Notes under the pieces: generated by a model
What the model was told of the DNA's origin: nothing
Database searches by the model: none
Seen by the model: the letters and a program-made list of their open reading frames with translations, nothing else
Program-made: the position numbers and the translations under genes
From: Coprococcus phoceensis
Lineage (GTDB): Bacteria; Bacillota; Clostridia; Lachnospirales; Lachnospiraceae
DNA length: 64,000 nt
Assembly: GCF_900104635.1 (NCBI RefSeq)
Contig: NZ_FNWC01000007.1
Span: 1,649,421-1,713,420 of the forward strand
Reading direction: 5' to 3'
Shown: piece by piece, positions 1 through 8,871 of the stretch
How the letters are laid out: the number at the start of each line of letters is the position of its first letter
How positions within the stretch are numbered: the stretch's first letter is position 1

Positions 1-1166
1 CCTTTAGAGCCAAACGTTTCCTGCGCTATAGATAACGCCTCTGTTTCTGTGCTGGCGTTTTTGATTCTGTCAATCGTCTTTTGCAGTGCTTCATTTGTGC
101 TTAATCCCTCTGCGGTATAATTCTTAACGGACTTTTTCAATCCTGCCATTGCTGTTGTTGCATCAACACCGTTGTTCTCAAATGCAGCCAGTAAATTTAC
201 ACTTTCTGTAATCCCCAGCCCCATTTCTTTTAAGGTGCTGCCGTTCTGCATCAATGAATTTTCCAACGTATCCATTGATAACCCGGTATCCTGTCCTGTC
301 TTTGTCAGAAGTCCCAGCACATTGCCTGCCTGTGATGCGTCAACATTGAATTTATTTAAAATCGTATCAACGTTATCTATTGATGTATTGAGGTCTGTAT
401 CATTGATTTCAGAGAACTCTATAAACTGCTGTGACAGTTTTTCAAGTTCTTCCCCTGTAAGCTGGAAACGTGTATTTACTTCTCCGATTGCCGTACCTGC
501 TGTTTCTGCATCAATCGGCAAACTTGTAAATATGTTTTCCATGCTGCCTTGCAGGCTTTCCAGTGCTTCGCCTGTTGCGCCTGTTTTGGTTATCACAATG
601 TCATAGCCATTATCTATGTCCATTGCTGCCGCATACGATGCAGCCCCCACCGCTGCCGCTCCTGCTGATAACGGTGCTAATGCTTTTGCCGCTGCTCCTG
701 CTTTATTGCTCACAGTGTCCAGCGCACTTGCCGCTGCATCAATCTTGCTTACTTTTTCTGCTGTATCGTCTGCTGCATCAGCCACGCCCTCAAGCTCTTT
801 ATTGCTTTCCTGCGCCTGCTGCTCCAAATCTCCCAGTTTGATTTCTGTTGATGCAATTTCTCTTTGTAACGCTCGGTACTGTTCCTCGCTTACTTCGCCA
901 TTTTCAAACTGCTCCTGTACCTGTTTTTCCGCTTCTTTCAGCGTATCCAGCTTTTCTTTTGTACTTCCTATAGCTTCTTTCAGAATCTTTTGTTTTTGTG
1001 CCAAAAGCTCTGTATTTGAGGGATCTAGTTTTAATAGCTTGTCTACTTCCCTCAATTCTTTCTGTAAAGAACTGCATGAGCTGTTTACCCCGGAAAGTGC
1101 TTTTGATAATTTGGTAGTATCGCCGCCAATTTCTATGGTAATGCCTTTAATGTTTCCTGCTGCCAT
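1..1166 (-). CDS. Phage tail tape measure protein (N-terminal part, runs off window)
   Basis: The first 388 codons of a long tail gene read from an ATG at 1164-1166, preceded by GGAGAG. The product starts MAAGNIKGITIEIGG and continues with an Ala/Glu/Lys-rich coiled-coil segment (about residues 30-110). A typical tape-measure core follows, with alternating Ala/Gly hydrophobic stretches and repeated 'TGATGEALESLQGS'-like segments. Tape measure proteins set tail length and help DNA entry. It directly follows the two tail assembly chaperone frames, which is the conserved position. The C-terminus is beyond the left window edge. Confidence 0.9.
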   Translation of the reverse strand, partial: MAAGNIKGITIEIGGDTTKLSKALSGVNSSCSSLQKELREVDKLLKLDPSNTELLAQKQKILKEAIGSTKEKLDTLKEAEKQVQEQFENGEVSEEQYRALQREIASTEIKLGDLEQQAQESNKELEGVADAADDTAEKVSKIDAAASALDTVSNKAGAAAKALAPLSAGAAAVGAASYAAAMDIDNGYDIVITKTGATGEALESLQGSMENIFTSLPIDAETAGTAIGEVNTRFQLTGEELEKLSQQFIEFSEINDTDLNTSIDNVDTILNKFNVDASQAGNVLGLLTKTGQDTGLSMDTLENSLMQNGSTLKEMGLGITESVNLLAAFENNGVDATTAMAGLKKSVKNYTAEGLSTNEALQKTIDRIKNASTETEALSIAQETFGSK

Positions 1167-1167
1167 G

Positions 1168-1443
1168 CTACCGCTCTCCTTTCCGCATCTTTTCCCGTAG
1201 TTTCTTTCTATCCGGCTTTGTTTGTTCCATTCTCCAGCAATTATCTAAGTACTCTCTGCCCTCTTTCGTCTGCATGAGCCTGTGTATATTTGCCTCTCGC
1301 ATAAAATACAAATACAAATCTATGGGCATTTCCTGTACGTCAGATATCGTGATATTCAGATAATCAATTACCAGTTTTTCCCCTTTTGTATTCAATCTAT
1401 AATGCACTTCGTCCCCGCTGCCGCCGCCCGGATAATACGGCAT
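1168..1443 (-). CDS. Tail assembly chaperone, distal (gpT-like) frame
   Basis: A 91-codon frame lies between the proximal chaperone gene and the tape measure gene. It is charged and lysine/arginine-rich, with an aromatic 'IDLYLYFMREANIHRLM' stretch. It sits in the -1 frame relative to the gene before it and is open upstream through the slippery heptamer at 1449-1455. It is therefore probably made mainly as a -1 frameshift extension of the 110-residue proximal product, like lambda gpG-gpGT. An in-frame ATG at 1441-1443 could also serve as an independent start, but no good ribosome binding site precedes it. Confidence 0.72.
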   Translation of the reverse strand: MPYYPGGGSGDEVHYRLNTKGEKLVIDYLNITISDVQEMPIDLYLYFMREANIHRLMQTKEGREYLDNCWRMEQTKPDRKKLREKMRKGER

Positions 1444-1445
1444 TT

Positions 1446-1778
1446 TTAATTTGGGTTATTCTTAATCGAATTGACAAAATCGCCGTAATCGTTAATGTAT
1501 GCCACGATTTCCTCAATGTCGTACTCTTCACTTTCCAAATACTCTGCTGTAATCCGCTCCCCATTTTTATTGTTAGATAAGATTTCAGCCATAAGTGACA
1601 GCATTGTTTTATATACCTCTTTGCCGTCTACTTCCTCTTCGTCCAGCTCGCTAATTTCCTGCATCTTTTCAAATGTGCTTTTCTTCGGCATGTTTACAAT
1701 TACTACTTTGCCGTCTTTCAGTGTTGTTGTATAAAAACTTCGTTTCATTTTTCCAAAATTAAAACTTTTGTTTGCCAT
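1446..1778 (-). CDS. Tail assembly chaperone, proximal (gpG-like)
   Basis: A 110-residue protein encoded between the major tail protein and the tape measure gene, the standard place for the gpG-type chaperone that coats the tape measure during tail assembly. It is small and acidic in its C-terminal half (LDEEEVDG, ESEEYDIEEIVAYINDYGDF), as usual for this group, although the fold cannot be assigned by sequence alone. The last codons CCA AAT before the TAA form part of a perfect X-XXY-YYZ slippery heptamer. The downstream frame supplies the expected T-like extension. Confidence 0.72.
   Translation of the reverse strand: MANKSFNFGKMKRSFYTTTLKDGKVVIVNMPKKSTFEKMQEISELDEEEVDGKEVYKTMLSLMAEILSNNKNGERITAEYLESEEYDIEEIVAYINDYGDFVNSIKNNPN
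1449..1455 (-). promoter_or_regulatory. Putative programmed -1 ribosomal frameshift site CCCAAAT
   Basis: On the minus strand the proximal chaperone ends ...AAC CCA AAT TAA. The bases C-CCA-AAT are a perfect X-XXY-YYZ heptamer placed directly before the stop. Slipping back one base gives CCC AAA TTA AAA ATG, which enters the 91-codon downstream frame without a stop. Position and direction match the conserved frameshift of siphovirus tail chaperones. Confidence 0.65.
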
Positions 1779-1828
1779 GCTTTACTCTCCTTATTTTTGG
1801 CTGCGGGAATTGCCCCGCAGCCTTTTCT

Positions 1829-2368
1829 TTACGCTTCTGTAACGATATCCTCGTCAAAAATCAGTAATGTACCGTCTTTATCCATTGGGTGTGCCTTAAA
1901 CTGCGGCTCTATTGTGCTTTCTGCATCTTTGGCAAATGTAAAGCTAAAGCCCGCCTCATTTCTTCCCACAATCGTTACTCTGATATCTCCGTCCTCACTA
2001 TCTTCGTGTAAAAATCTAATGAGATATTTTTTATGGTTCTGGTTTTTGATTCCACCGATTTTTACGGTTCTCTTTTTGGCTGTTTCGGTTACTCTCGCTG
2101 TTGCACACAGCTTTTCAAGTGTCTTTGCGCACCATGTAAGCAAGCCTGCCTTTAATGTCACATCTTCGCTGGTTAAAATCGTTTTCTGCACAACGCCCAA
2201 ATCGTCCTTTGCTGTATATGTTTCTGCGGTGTACTCCAACGATGCGCCGCCCTTGATATGTGCAAGCTGGTTTTCGTCTGTTTCAATCGCTGTATCTTCC
2301 GGGATTTCCCCAGTAAAAACCATGCAATACAGCTTTCCACTGCCTAAAATAATTCTTTCGCTGTCCAT
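1829..2368 (-). CDS. Major tail (tube) protein
   Basis: A 179-residue protein starting MDSERIILGSGKLYCMVF, with ATG preceded by GAAAGGAT. Phage major tail proteins often begin with such a 'lG.Gklyv..f' segment followed by beta-rich sequence, here with charged strands such as VKIGGIKNQNHKKYLIRF. It lies between the tail completion protein and the chaperones, the usual slot for the tube subunit that polymerises around the tape measure. Length is in the normal range. Assignment rests on gene order plus overall character rather than on a diagnostic motif. Confidence 0.8.
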   Translation of the reverse strand: MDSERIILGSGKLYCMVFTGEIPEDTAIETDENQLAHIKGGASLEYTAETYTAKDDLGVVQKTILTSEDVTLKAGLLTWCAKTLEKLCATARVTETAKKRTVKIGGIKNQNHKKYLIRFLHEDSEDGDIRVTIVGRNEAGFSFTFAKDAESTIEPQFKAHPMDKDGTLLIFDEDIVTEA

Positions 2369-2372
2369 ATCC

Positions 2373-2723
2373 TTATCCTTTCTTTTTCACTTTCTCGTAA
2401 ATTGTAAATTCGTATGCGGTCTGTACCATATCCTCGCTTTCAATCGTATCTTGGTACTTTGTGTAATCCACATCAAATAACACTTTTTCTTCAATTTCTT
2501 TCTCTAAACTGCCGTCTACCACCTTGTCTGTGTACAGTTCCAGTGCTGCGTGTATCTCATGTAACAAAATTCTTTCATCACTTCCACGCCCCACTACCTG
2601 CGGCACGATATACACAAGATACGGCGGCTCTGGTAACGGGTTTTCCTTTGTTTCCCGGAACGCATCTTTTGCAAGTGGCAGCCCCGTTGCTTTTGCCCTG
2701 TCAATAATTGTTTCTAATCTCAC
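2373..2723 (-). CDS. Tail completion / terminator protein
   Basis: A 116-residue protein from a GTG start at 2723 that overlaps the stop of the gp10-like gene by four bases, suggesting translational coupling. It contains PPYLVYIVPQ and a repeated acidic 'YTKYQDTIESEDMVQTAYEFTIYEKV' type helix-strand end, as in small tail terminator proteins of HK97-like phages. It sits between the gp10-like gene and the major tail protein. The role, capping the tail tube and joining it to the head, is inferred from gene order. Confidence 0.65.
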   Translation of the reverse strand: MRLETIIDRAKATGLPLAKDAFRETKENPLPEPPYLVYIVPQVVGRGSDERILLHEIHAALELYTDKVVDGSLEKEIEEKVLFDVDYTKYQDTIESEDMVQTAYEFTIYEKVKKKG

Positions 2724-3100
2724 TGCTGCACCGCCTTTTCTATGCGCTCCTGCAATTCTGTTACCATTTTTTCCTCTACAGGCTTAATATGTACCCTCGG
2801 CTTTACACGCCCGCCATTTCTGCTTGCATGTCCATATTCCAGTAAATGCGTAATCTGATAATCCGTTTTGTTAAACACAGTATTTCTTTTGGTGCGGGTA
2901 TCTGCATAGGTCTGTTTTTTTCTCCAACCTCTTCTATAACTGCCTGTCAGTTTTGGGCTGCTCTGTTGCAGTTCGTCCACGCCCTCTTGTGCCACATCAT
3001 CAACTATCGTTTTTATTTCGTCTGCTACATTCTGGTCGTACTCTGTAAGCCCGGCTGCAATCTCTGTTGCAAGGTCTTTTATATCTACTTCTTTGCTCAA
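2720..3100 (-). CDS. HK97 gp10-like tail component
   Basis: A 126-residue protein with the hallmark of the HK97 gp10 family: a helical N-terminus, then SPKLTGSYRRGW followed by a short strand, HLLEYGHASRNGG and RVKPRVHIKPVEE. The family pattern is 'tGaLrrSw...yly.yvEyGt...p.pfl'. gp10 proteins act at the head-tail interface or tail completion. The start is a TTG at 3100 with a purine-rich leader; it overlaps the preceding connector gene by four bases if that gene ends at 3097. The minus-strand gene order fits. Confidence 0.82.
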   Translation of the reverse strand: MSKEVDIKDLATEIAAGLTEYDQNVADEIKTIVDDVAQEGVDELQQSSPKLTGSYRRGWRKKQTYADTRTKRNTVFNKTDYQITHLLEYGHASRNGGRVKPRVHIKPVEEKMVTELQERIEKAVQQ

Positions 3101-3375
3101 CGTCTGCCCACCCGCTTTTCAGCATACAATTCTGTCTTTTCTTCGTTCTTCCGTTTGTATGTTCGGTATACCGTCAGCCTCTGCCCGTTGTATTCAATCT
3201 CTGTTTGATTGCTGTATTCAAAACTCCATACCACAAATTTATATTGCGGCTTTATGTCCTTTTGCCCTACCGCCTCAAACTCACTTTGCGTAATGCTCTC
3301 AACGTCACAGAAAATAATAGTTTTCTCTACCTCGCTGTCATTGATCTGCTCACATAACGTAATTTCTTCCTGCAT
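3097..3375 (-). CDS. Head-tail adaptor / head closure protein
   Basis: About 92 residues from the ATG at 3375, preceded by AGAGGGATAAG; the upstream gene's stop codon overlaps this leader. It is a beta-rich small protein with 'EFEAVGQKDIKPQYKFVVW' and 'TEIEYNGQRLTVYRTYKRK', the pattern of SPP1 gp16/HK97 gp7-like head closure proteins ('seyy.a...g.kp...f.i...dy..e..v.y.g..y.v.r..k'). It lies between the connector and gp10-like genes. Function is inferred from pattern and position; longer upstream starts exist but lack the ribosome binding site. Confidence 0.72.
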   Translation of the reverse strand: MQEEITLCEQINDSEVEKTIIFCDVESITQSEFEAVGQKDIKPQYKFVVWSFEYSNQTEIEYNGQRLTVYRTYKRKNEEKTELYAEKRVGRR

Positions 3376-3376
3376 C

Positions 3377-3664
3377 TTATCCCTCTTTTGTGTTGTAATC
3401 TCCGGCAAGACACAGCGACATTTTCAACGCCTCATAACTCTGTTTGTATCTATCTGCTGCATTTTGGTAATTAAACTCTGCTTTCACAAACAACGTAACG
3501 GCTCTGATAATGAGCGCATCATTTTCGTTGATATTTACCACGCCTGCAAGCTGTAAATCCAACTTGCAGGCTGCAATACTGTTGTTTATGTCCTGTTCAA
3601 TCACTGCGGATTTGCTTAAAATCCTCATGCTGCTTTTTATGGTATCTGTTAATATTGTTTCCAT
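3377..3664 (-). CDS. Head-tail connector (gp6-like)
   Basis: A 95-residue, nearly all-helical protein. Its middle holds NDALIIRAVTLFVKAEFNYQ followed by RYKQSYEALKMSL, the typical 'd.li..Av..yvka.f' helix and C-terminal helix of gp6/gp15-type connector proteins that form the ring under the portal. It lies between the capsid block and the head closure gene. ATG start, and the stop sits in the leader of the next gene. Confidence comes from the helix pattern plus gene order. Confidence 0.75.
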   Translation of the reverse strand: METILTDTIKSSMRILSKSAVIEQDINNSIAACKLDLQLAGVVNINENDALIIRAVTLFVKAEFNYQNAADRYKQSYEALKMSLCLAGDYNTKEG

Positions 3665-3674
3665 AAAACCGCCT

Positions 3675-4061
3675 CTACTTTGTGATTTTCGCCACTCCTG
3701 CTGCCACCAAAACCTCTGCCCGCTCTGTTGTTACAACAAATTCTTTGCCCGGTCTAAATGTCTGCTGTGCCTGTTTATCTTTGTAGGTTTCAATAATCGT
3801 TACTTTCACACTGGCTTTTTCGGTGTCCGTTTCGGACACTTCCGGCGTTGGCGTTTCCTGTTCTGCTTCTCCCGGTACTTCCGGCTGTTGCGGCTCTCCC
3901 TGCTGCGTTTCTTTCTCTTCCTGCTCTTCTGCATCTACTGCCGCAATTCTCTTTGCAAGCTCTTCTTTCGTTCCGATGTCACTCAACCCCAGCTCATTTG
4001 CAAGTTTCTGTAAATCTTCCTTTTTTCGCTTTTCAAGCTCTTTTACATCAAAATGTGCCAT
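3675..4061 (-). CDS. Small structural protein with HeH/SAP-like N-terminus
   Basis: A 128-residue protein in three parts. Residues 1-45 are a lysine-rich helix-extended-loop-helix motif (KKEDLQKLANELGLSDIGTK, then EELAKRIA) of the HeH/LEM/SAP kind that often binds nucleic acid. Residues 46-85 are a Glu/Pro/Gln/Thr linker. Residues 86-128 form a small beta domain. Such genes commonly follow the capsid gene in Firmicutes phages; some have been called head fibre or Rho-like terminator-domain proteins. The exact role is unknown and I do not assign one. Confidence 0.6.
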   Translation of the reverse strand: MAHFDVKELEKRKKEDLQKLANELGLSDIGTKEELAKRIAAVDAEEQEEKETQQGEPQQPEVPGEAEQETPTPEVSETDTEKASVKVTIIETYKDKQAQQTFRPGKEFVVTTERAEVLVAAGVAKITK

Positions 4062-4078
4062 ATTGTGCCTCTCTTTCC

Positions 4079-5317
4079 TTATACCGACTTAACGCCCTTT
4101 TTTACTAAGATAATGCCGTTTGCATCGGCTACCTTGCCGTCCACAACCATTAAGCACTTATTTTTGATTTTGTTGTTGTCGTGGTCTGTCCACTTCACTA
4201 CCTGCATTTCCATGTTGGTATTGATAACGTAATCAGAGAAACTCATAAATACCGCAATTACATCTCCCTCGTTTGCATCGTCCCAGCTCGGTAACACATC
4301 GTCCTCTACAGTTTCCACGTTCTTGCCCATGAAACGGTATGTTTCCTCTCCGTTCACGCCATAGTTTGTACGTCCAATCGGCTGCCCGTTCTTATCTTCC
4401 ATGCCGTCAATGCCTGTATCAAACGTGGACTGATTCATAACGAAACTGCCATTTCTGTACGCCTTTTTCATTTTGCCTTTTACTTTGTGCCAGCCATTCC
4501 AGCTCTCATACTCTTCCTGTGTCAGCGTAACAACCGTTGTTACCCTGCTGTCCTTTGTGACACCCAGCGGCTGCCCCTCTCCTGTACCGTTGAAAATGGC
4601 AATCTCAATAGCCTTTACCATTGCCTCTGTTGCCATAGGTACAAACAGATCAGTAAACATTTTCAGAGTAACGACATTGGCTAAAATGCTCTGTGAAATT
4701 TTGCACTCTAAGCCGTAATAGTTGAATGTTACAGAAGTTTTTGCAGATGCTTTCTGGTCATCGCTGCTCTTTTCCTCTGCAATCCAGTGTGCCGTAGGTT
4801 TTAAATCTGCAATCGGAATGGATACGCCGCCCTGTACGTTAATCTTGCGTACTTTTGCGTAAATGCTGCCGTAGCTTTCCAGCTTTGTAATAATCTCATT
4901 CATAATAGAGGTTGGAATTACTGCGCCGCTGTCTGCTGTTGTAGTGTTTTCTGCCGCTCTATACTCCTGCGGAATAACCACGCCCCTGCACACATAGTTC
5001 ATAAATGCTTTTCTGTATGCTACAGTGTCGTACTTATCCTCTGGCTCTGTTGCTGCTGCACCTGCGCCGCCTGCTCCTGCAAAGTTTCTAAATGTCATAG
5101 GCTCTGTGCCTGCGCCGCCTGTAGGCTCTCCCGCAGCAATTCTTGCAAGTAAATTTTTACGTTTTTCTGCTGCCGCCTGCAAAGAGGTTCTTTCTTCCTG
5201 TAATGCTGTTACCTCTGCTTCAAGTGCTGTCATTTCTTCGTCTGTAAGCTCTGCCGCTCTGGTGTTCAGCTCTTCTCTGATTTCTGCTAATCTTGCCTCA
5301 ATTTCTTTTAATCTCAT
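4079..5317 (-). CDS. Major capsid protein, HK97 fold
   Basis: A 412-residue protein beginning with a coiled-coil of about 65 residues (MRLKEIEARLAEIREELN) that corresponds to the HK97 delta/scaffold domain. A Gly/Ala-rich linker follows, then the capsid core with VIPQEYRAAENTTTADSG, VIPTSIMNEI and 'GIDGMEDKNGQPI'. It lies directly after the prohead protease, which is expected to remove the N-terminal domain during maturation. ATG is preceded by AAAAGGAG. Length and domain order match phage_capsid family proteins. Confidence 0.94.
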   Translation of the reverse strand: MRLKEIEARLAEIREELNTRAAELTDEEMTALEAEVTALQEERTSLQAAAEKRKNLLARIAAGEPTGGAGTEPMTFRNFAGAGGAGAAATEPEDKYDTVAYRKAFMNYVCRGVVIPQEYRAAENTTTADSGAVIPTSIMNEIITKLESYGSIYAKVRKINVQGGVSIPIADLKPTAHWIAEEKSSDDQKASAKTSVTFNYYGLECKISQSILANVVTLKMFTDLFVPMATEAMVKAIEIAIFNGTGEGQPLGVTKDSRVTTVVTLTQEEYESWNGWHKVKGKMKKAYRNGSFVMNQSTFDTGIDGMEDKNGQPIGRTNYGVNGEETYRFMGKNVETVEDDVLPSWDDANEGDVIAVFMSFSDYVINTNMEMQVVKWTDHDNNKIKNKCLMVVDGKVADANGIILVKKGVKSV

Positions 5318-5347
5318 GCTCTGTTTTTCTCCTTTTCATTTTCGCTT

Positions 5348-5947
5348 TTATAAGCTCGTCTTAATCTTTAGTATCATAGCCCGCCTTTTAAGCAACTCCT
5401 GCTTTTCCTGCTCATAACTCCTATTTGCAAAATTACGGGCACTTATTTCAGTATCGTTATTTGCCGGAATACTTACGGCTGATACATCATAAACTTTTTT
5501 GATTTTTAGAATCGTTCTTGTGTGTGTTTCCCTGTCGTAGCTTTCCTCTGCTACGGTAAACGCCCATGACATTTTTGTTATCATGCCTGCGTCAATGTCC
5601 TGATACAAGCCCCTTGCCAAATCTGTTTTACTTAAATCTGCTGCCACAAATAATCCTTTCGCATCTGGCTCTAAAATCAATGTTTTGTTGGACTGTCTGG
5701 CAAATACCCTGCCTGTATGGTCGTACTGCATGATAACGTCACTCATATCTGCATTATCCAGTGCGTGTGCGTCAATTCTTTCGTAAATCTTTGTACCGTC
5801 CTCAAATTCATATAAAAGATACGGTACGTTAAATGTAGTGGCGTATCCCTCTACATAACATTCTGTATTTATGCGCTTATCGCTCGCAACTTGGGCAGTG
5901 AGTGGTGTTACCAGCGTTCTGTATTCCCGTTCTTTTTTAACTGGCAT
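5348..5947 (-). CDS. Prohead protease, HK97 family (U35)
   Basis: About 199 residues from the ATG at 5947 with AGAGGG upstream; the first codons overlap the 3' end of the portal gene. The sequence has the family's GYATTFNVPY start, the catalytic-histidine region VIMQYDHTGRVFAR and the serine region MITKMSWAFTV, in the right order and spacing. The enzyme cleaves the capsid delta domain and itself in the prohead. Its place between portal and capsid is canonical. Confidence 0.92.
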   Translation of the reverse strand: MPVKKEREYRTLVTPLTAQVASDKRINTECYVEGYATTFNVPYLLYEFEDGTKIYERIDAHALDNADMSDVIMQYDHTGRVFARQSNKTLILEPDAKGLFVAADLSKTDLARGLYQDIDAGMITKMSWAFTVAEESYDRETHTRTILKIKKVYDVSAVSIPANNDTEISARNFANRSYEQEKQELLKRRAMILKIKTSL

Positions 5948-7196
5948 TATTAACACCCTCTTTCTCTGTTTGTCCGTCTTGTGTTTCTCCCGCTTCTGGT
6001 TGTGGGTTCTGTTCCCCTGCCTGCGGGACTTGCTGTATAACTACTTGTGGCTCATTGCCTTTTTGCAGTTCGCTTACCTCTGTATACTCTTTGCGGATAT
6101 AATATTTTTCTCCGTCCTCAACATGCGCCATATTCCATATATCCATTACGCCATTTCTGTTTAGTAATGCCCTGTCAAATAGCTGCGTGCTTACGCTCAA
6201 CTTTGTAGCATTGCTGGCGTATTGCAAACGGTTTGCAGAAAAGAAAATAGCATTTCCACACGCCCGCTCTCTTTCTGTAAAGCTCATGTTTGTCATTACT
6301 AAAGATAATTGAATTGCAAAAGGCTCTATTTTTCCCTCGTAATAGGCGTTCCATGTATTCTCGTCAAATTTGTTCTGCAAAATATCCATATTCGTACCAA
6401 AATGTGTACAAACATTTTCCTGTATGTGTTGCATCTGCAATGCGTTAGGTGTATACGGTTTACTCTCTACCTGCTTCAAGTCGGAAAATTTATTATCATA
6501 AATAATCATTCCGCTATCATTGTCTGCGCTTAAATTGTCCTCTGTAAAACGCTTGCGCTCTTTCTTTATATCCTCTGGTTTCAGCATGTTTGCAACCTTT
6601 GCTAAAAATCGGATATTTGCAGAGTTTTTTACTGCGTTTATGATTCCCTCGTTTTGCGTATGTATCAACTGCATTGTGGGTGCAAGTGTGCTGTTATCCT
6701 CTCCAAACAGATCGTCTTTATATTCAAAATCTGTCATAATCCCCACACGCTCAAACTCAATAGCTCCATAACTGCCATTTGCAAACAGGTAACGCAAATA
6801 TAACTGCCCCTCGCACTCTATTACCTCGCAGCGTTCGGCACGCAATGGATACCAGCCGCATAAACGCCCGTATTCGTCCTCTATCGGAATAATGAACGCT
6901 GTATGCTCTACAGCCACATACGTTGCCAGACGCTTAATAAATTTTGTCGTGTCCATAAAACAATTTGGTTTATGCTGTAATGTCTTTTCCAATGTTTTAA
7001 GGGCACTGCCCTCAATCTCTGGCTTTAATTTGCTGCAATGAGTGGCAAAATTGTTTACCGCTGTCCTTGTCAAATCCATTTCATATACACCGCCGCTAAA
7101 GCTGGTAAATGTCGGGCTGTAGCCGTTCAGCATTTTAAAATAATTTCCTATGGCTTTTAATTCTTTGCCATGAAAAAGATAATCTAAAAATCTCAT
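5937..7196 (-). CDS. Portal protein
   Basis: A 419-residue phage portal (HK97/SPP1-like family). The N-terminus MRFLDYLFHG is followed by a helical domain, the YPLRAERCEV strand and a conserved C-terminal core with 'NALQMQHIQENVCTHFGTNMD' and 'LSLVMTNMSFTERERA'. The last 35 residues are a Pro/Gln/Glu-rich tail. Portals form the dodecameric DNA gate at one capsid vertex and dock the terminase. The gene follows the large terminase closely and has GGAGAG upstream of its ATG. Confidence 0.93.
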   Translation of the reverse strand: MRFLDYLFHGKELKAIGNYFKMLNGYSPTFTSFSGGVYEMDLTRTAVNNFATHCSKLKPEIEGSALKTLEKTLQHKPNCFMDTTKFIKRLATYVAVEHTAFIIPIEDEYGRLCGWYPLRAERCEVIECEGQLYLRYLFANGSYGAIEFERVGIMTDFEYKDDLFGEDNSTLAPTMQLIHTQNEGIINAVKNSANIRFLAKVANMLKPEDIKKERKRFTEDNLSADNDSGMIIYDNKFSDLKQVESKPYTPNALQMQHIQENVCTHFGTNMDILQNKFDENTWNAYYEGKIEPFAIQLSLVMTNMSFTERERACGNAIFFSANRLQYASNATKLSVSTQLFDRALLNRNGVMDIWNMAHVEDGEKYYIRKEYTEVSELQKGNEPQVVIQQVPQAGEQNPQPEAGETQDGQTEKEGVNNAS

Positions 7197-7213
7197 GCCG
7201 TTTACTCTCCTTT

Positions 7214-8866
7214 CTATGCGGCGTTTTTCAGTAGTTCCCCTACCTCTTCGTGATATTTCTGTCTTACTGTCATTGCATCTATGACAGATACAAAACCGTC
7301 TATATGCGCCCGCTGCTCTATCTTTATCGGGCGGAACTTCCTTGTTTCCATGTTGTGCTTTAATGCCACATTTAAGAAATGCGACTGTAGCAATTTATTG
7401 TTTGCAATTTTAAAATCGCCGTCTTTAATAATGCCCTCAAACTCCCGTATTACAGGTGTGAGGTTTTCGCCTTGGTAAACATCGTCTGTATGGAATCCGT
7501 AATTTTTCAGATCGTCCACAAGGTACTGTGCGCTGTACCTATCGTATCCGATTTTTAAAACCCTTATGCCGTATGTTTCCAGCAACCATACATACCAGTT
7601 AAATACGTCTTTGTAATTAACGTAATTATCGCCGGATAAAGTGATAATGCCTTTCTTAACGAAAATGTCATACGGTACTCCATCTGTTGCCTGCAAGGTT
7701 TCCAGCCTGTTTTTAGGCATAAAGAATTGCGTAAATGCGTATAATACGCCCTCTTTCTCTATAACCACGCTTGCAGCTGTCAAGTCTGTTGTTTGGCTCA
7801 AATCTATGCCGCCCACTGCATAGCACTCTTTAAAATCTTCCAGCGTTTTTAATATTTCTGCTTTTTCCACTGTCTGATATTCCAGCCATGCAATAGAGCT
7901 GTTCTGTTTGATATTGCAGTATTTGGTAAGGAACTCTGCTTTTTTACTTAAACTGCCCTCTGCTACTGCAATTTCATCAATAAAGAAACTCTCTTTTACT
8001 GATACGCCCATATTAGGGTTTGCTTTTTTCAGTTCGTCTATGTCGTTCCATTTTTCCACATCATCAATCATGTACAAAAATGGTAATAACCTGCGCTCTT
8101 TGCTGTTTCCCTTTAAGAAACTTGTGCTACGCTTCATTAGCTCATCATAGATACTATCGTTGATATATCCGGCTGTACTTATGCTTAAAATCATCGGCTG
8201 TTTACGTGCGCCTAAAGCAGACTTCATAACCTCATACTGCTTTAATCCAGCGTCCCCGCTCCATGCCGCCATTTCATCACATACAACAAGCTGCGGGTTA
8301 AAACCGTCTGACTTTTTGGCATTAAATGCAATCGGCTTGATAACGGTATTGCTCTCTGCAATATAGATATCGCTGCGCCGTTTTTTCGCCAGTTCTTCCA
8401 ACTCTTCCTCTGCCTGTACCATTTGATAAAATCCGTCATATACAAGGGCTGCTTGGTCTAATTTTGGTGCTAAACAGTATATTTCCTGTCCATACTCCGG
8501 CTCTAAGTAAGCCATGTATGCGATTAGCGCAGACGCAAACAAACTTTTACCGTTTTTTCGTCCGATAACAATAAAAATTTCACGAAAAACACGTATTTTT
8601 TCTGCATCTTGTATGCCAAAAATGGTGGAAACTATAGCTTTTTGCCATAATTCCAACGTGATTAAATCATTACGCCCCTTGCTATGGTGGCAAAATGTTT
8701 CTATGAATTTTATAGCTTTATTGGCTGCCTTTGCATTAAAAAAATACTCCTGCGTTTGCAGCCCGTTTATGATGATTTCAAATATTTTTTTAATCCATTT
8801 TCCTACGATGATCTCGCCGCTGCTTATCTTTGCGTAGTACTCATAGATATAATTTTTATATGGCAT
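7214..8866 (-). CDS. Terminase large subunit
   Basis: A 550-residue DNA-packaging motor. The ATPase half has Walker A IGRKNGKS (about residue 105) and Walker B PQLVVCDEMAAW. The nuclease half has the catalytic acidic motif VGGIDLSQTTDLTAAS and a later acidic 'HIDGFVSVIDAMTV' segment. These are the markers of the HK97-type terminase_1 family. It is translated after the small subunit with a five-base gap. Together they cut concatemeric DNA and pump it through the portal. Confidence 0.95.
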   Translation of the reverse strand: MPYKNYIYEYYAKISSGEIIVGKWIKKIFEIIINGLQTQEYFFNAKAANKAIKFIETFCHHSKGRNDLITLELWQKAIVSTIFGIQDAEKIRVFREIFIVIGRKNGKSLFASALIAYMAYLEPEYGQEIYCLAPKLDQAALVYDGFYQMVQAEEELEELAKKRRSDIYIAESNTVIKPIAFNAKKSDGFNPQLVVCDEMAAWSGDAGLKQYEVMKSALGARKQPMILSISTAGYINDSIYDELMKRSTSFLKGNSKERRLLPFLYMIDDVEKWNDIDELKKANPNMGVSVKESFFIDEIAVAEGSLSKKAEFLTKYCNIKQNSSIAWLEYQTVEKAEILKTLEDFKECYAVGGIDLSQTTDLTAASVVIEKEGVLYAFTQFFMPKNRLETLQATDGVPYDIFVKKGIITLSGDNYVNYKDVFNWYVWLLETYGIRVLKIGYDRYSAQYLVDDLKNYGFHTDDVYQGENLTPVIREFEGIIKDGDFKIANNKLLQSHFLNVALKHNMETRKFRPIKIEQRAHIDGFVSVIDAMTVRQKYHEEVGELLKNAA

Positions 8867-8871
8867 TTGCC

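Noticed and set aside
172..1200. Long plus-strand frames rich in Ser/Ala/Pro and Leu/Pro
   Set aside because: They are opposite-strand shadows of the tape measure gene, without ribosome binding sites and with low-complexity products.
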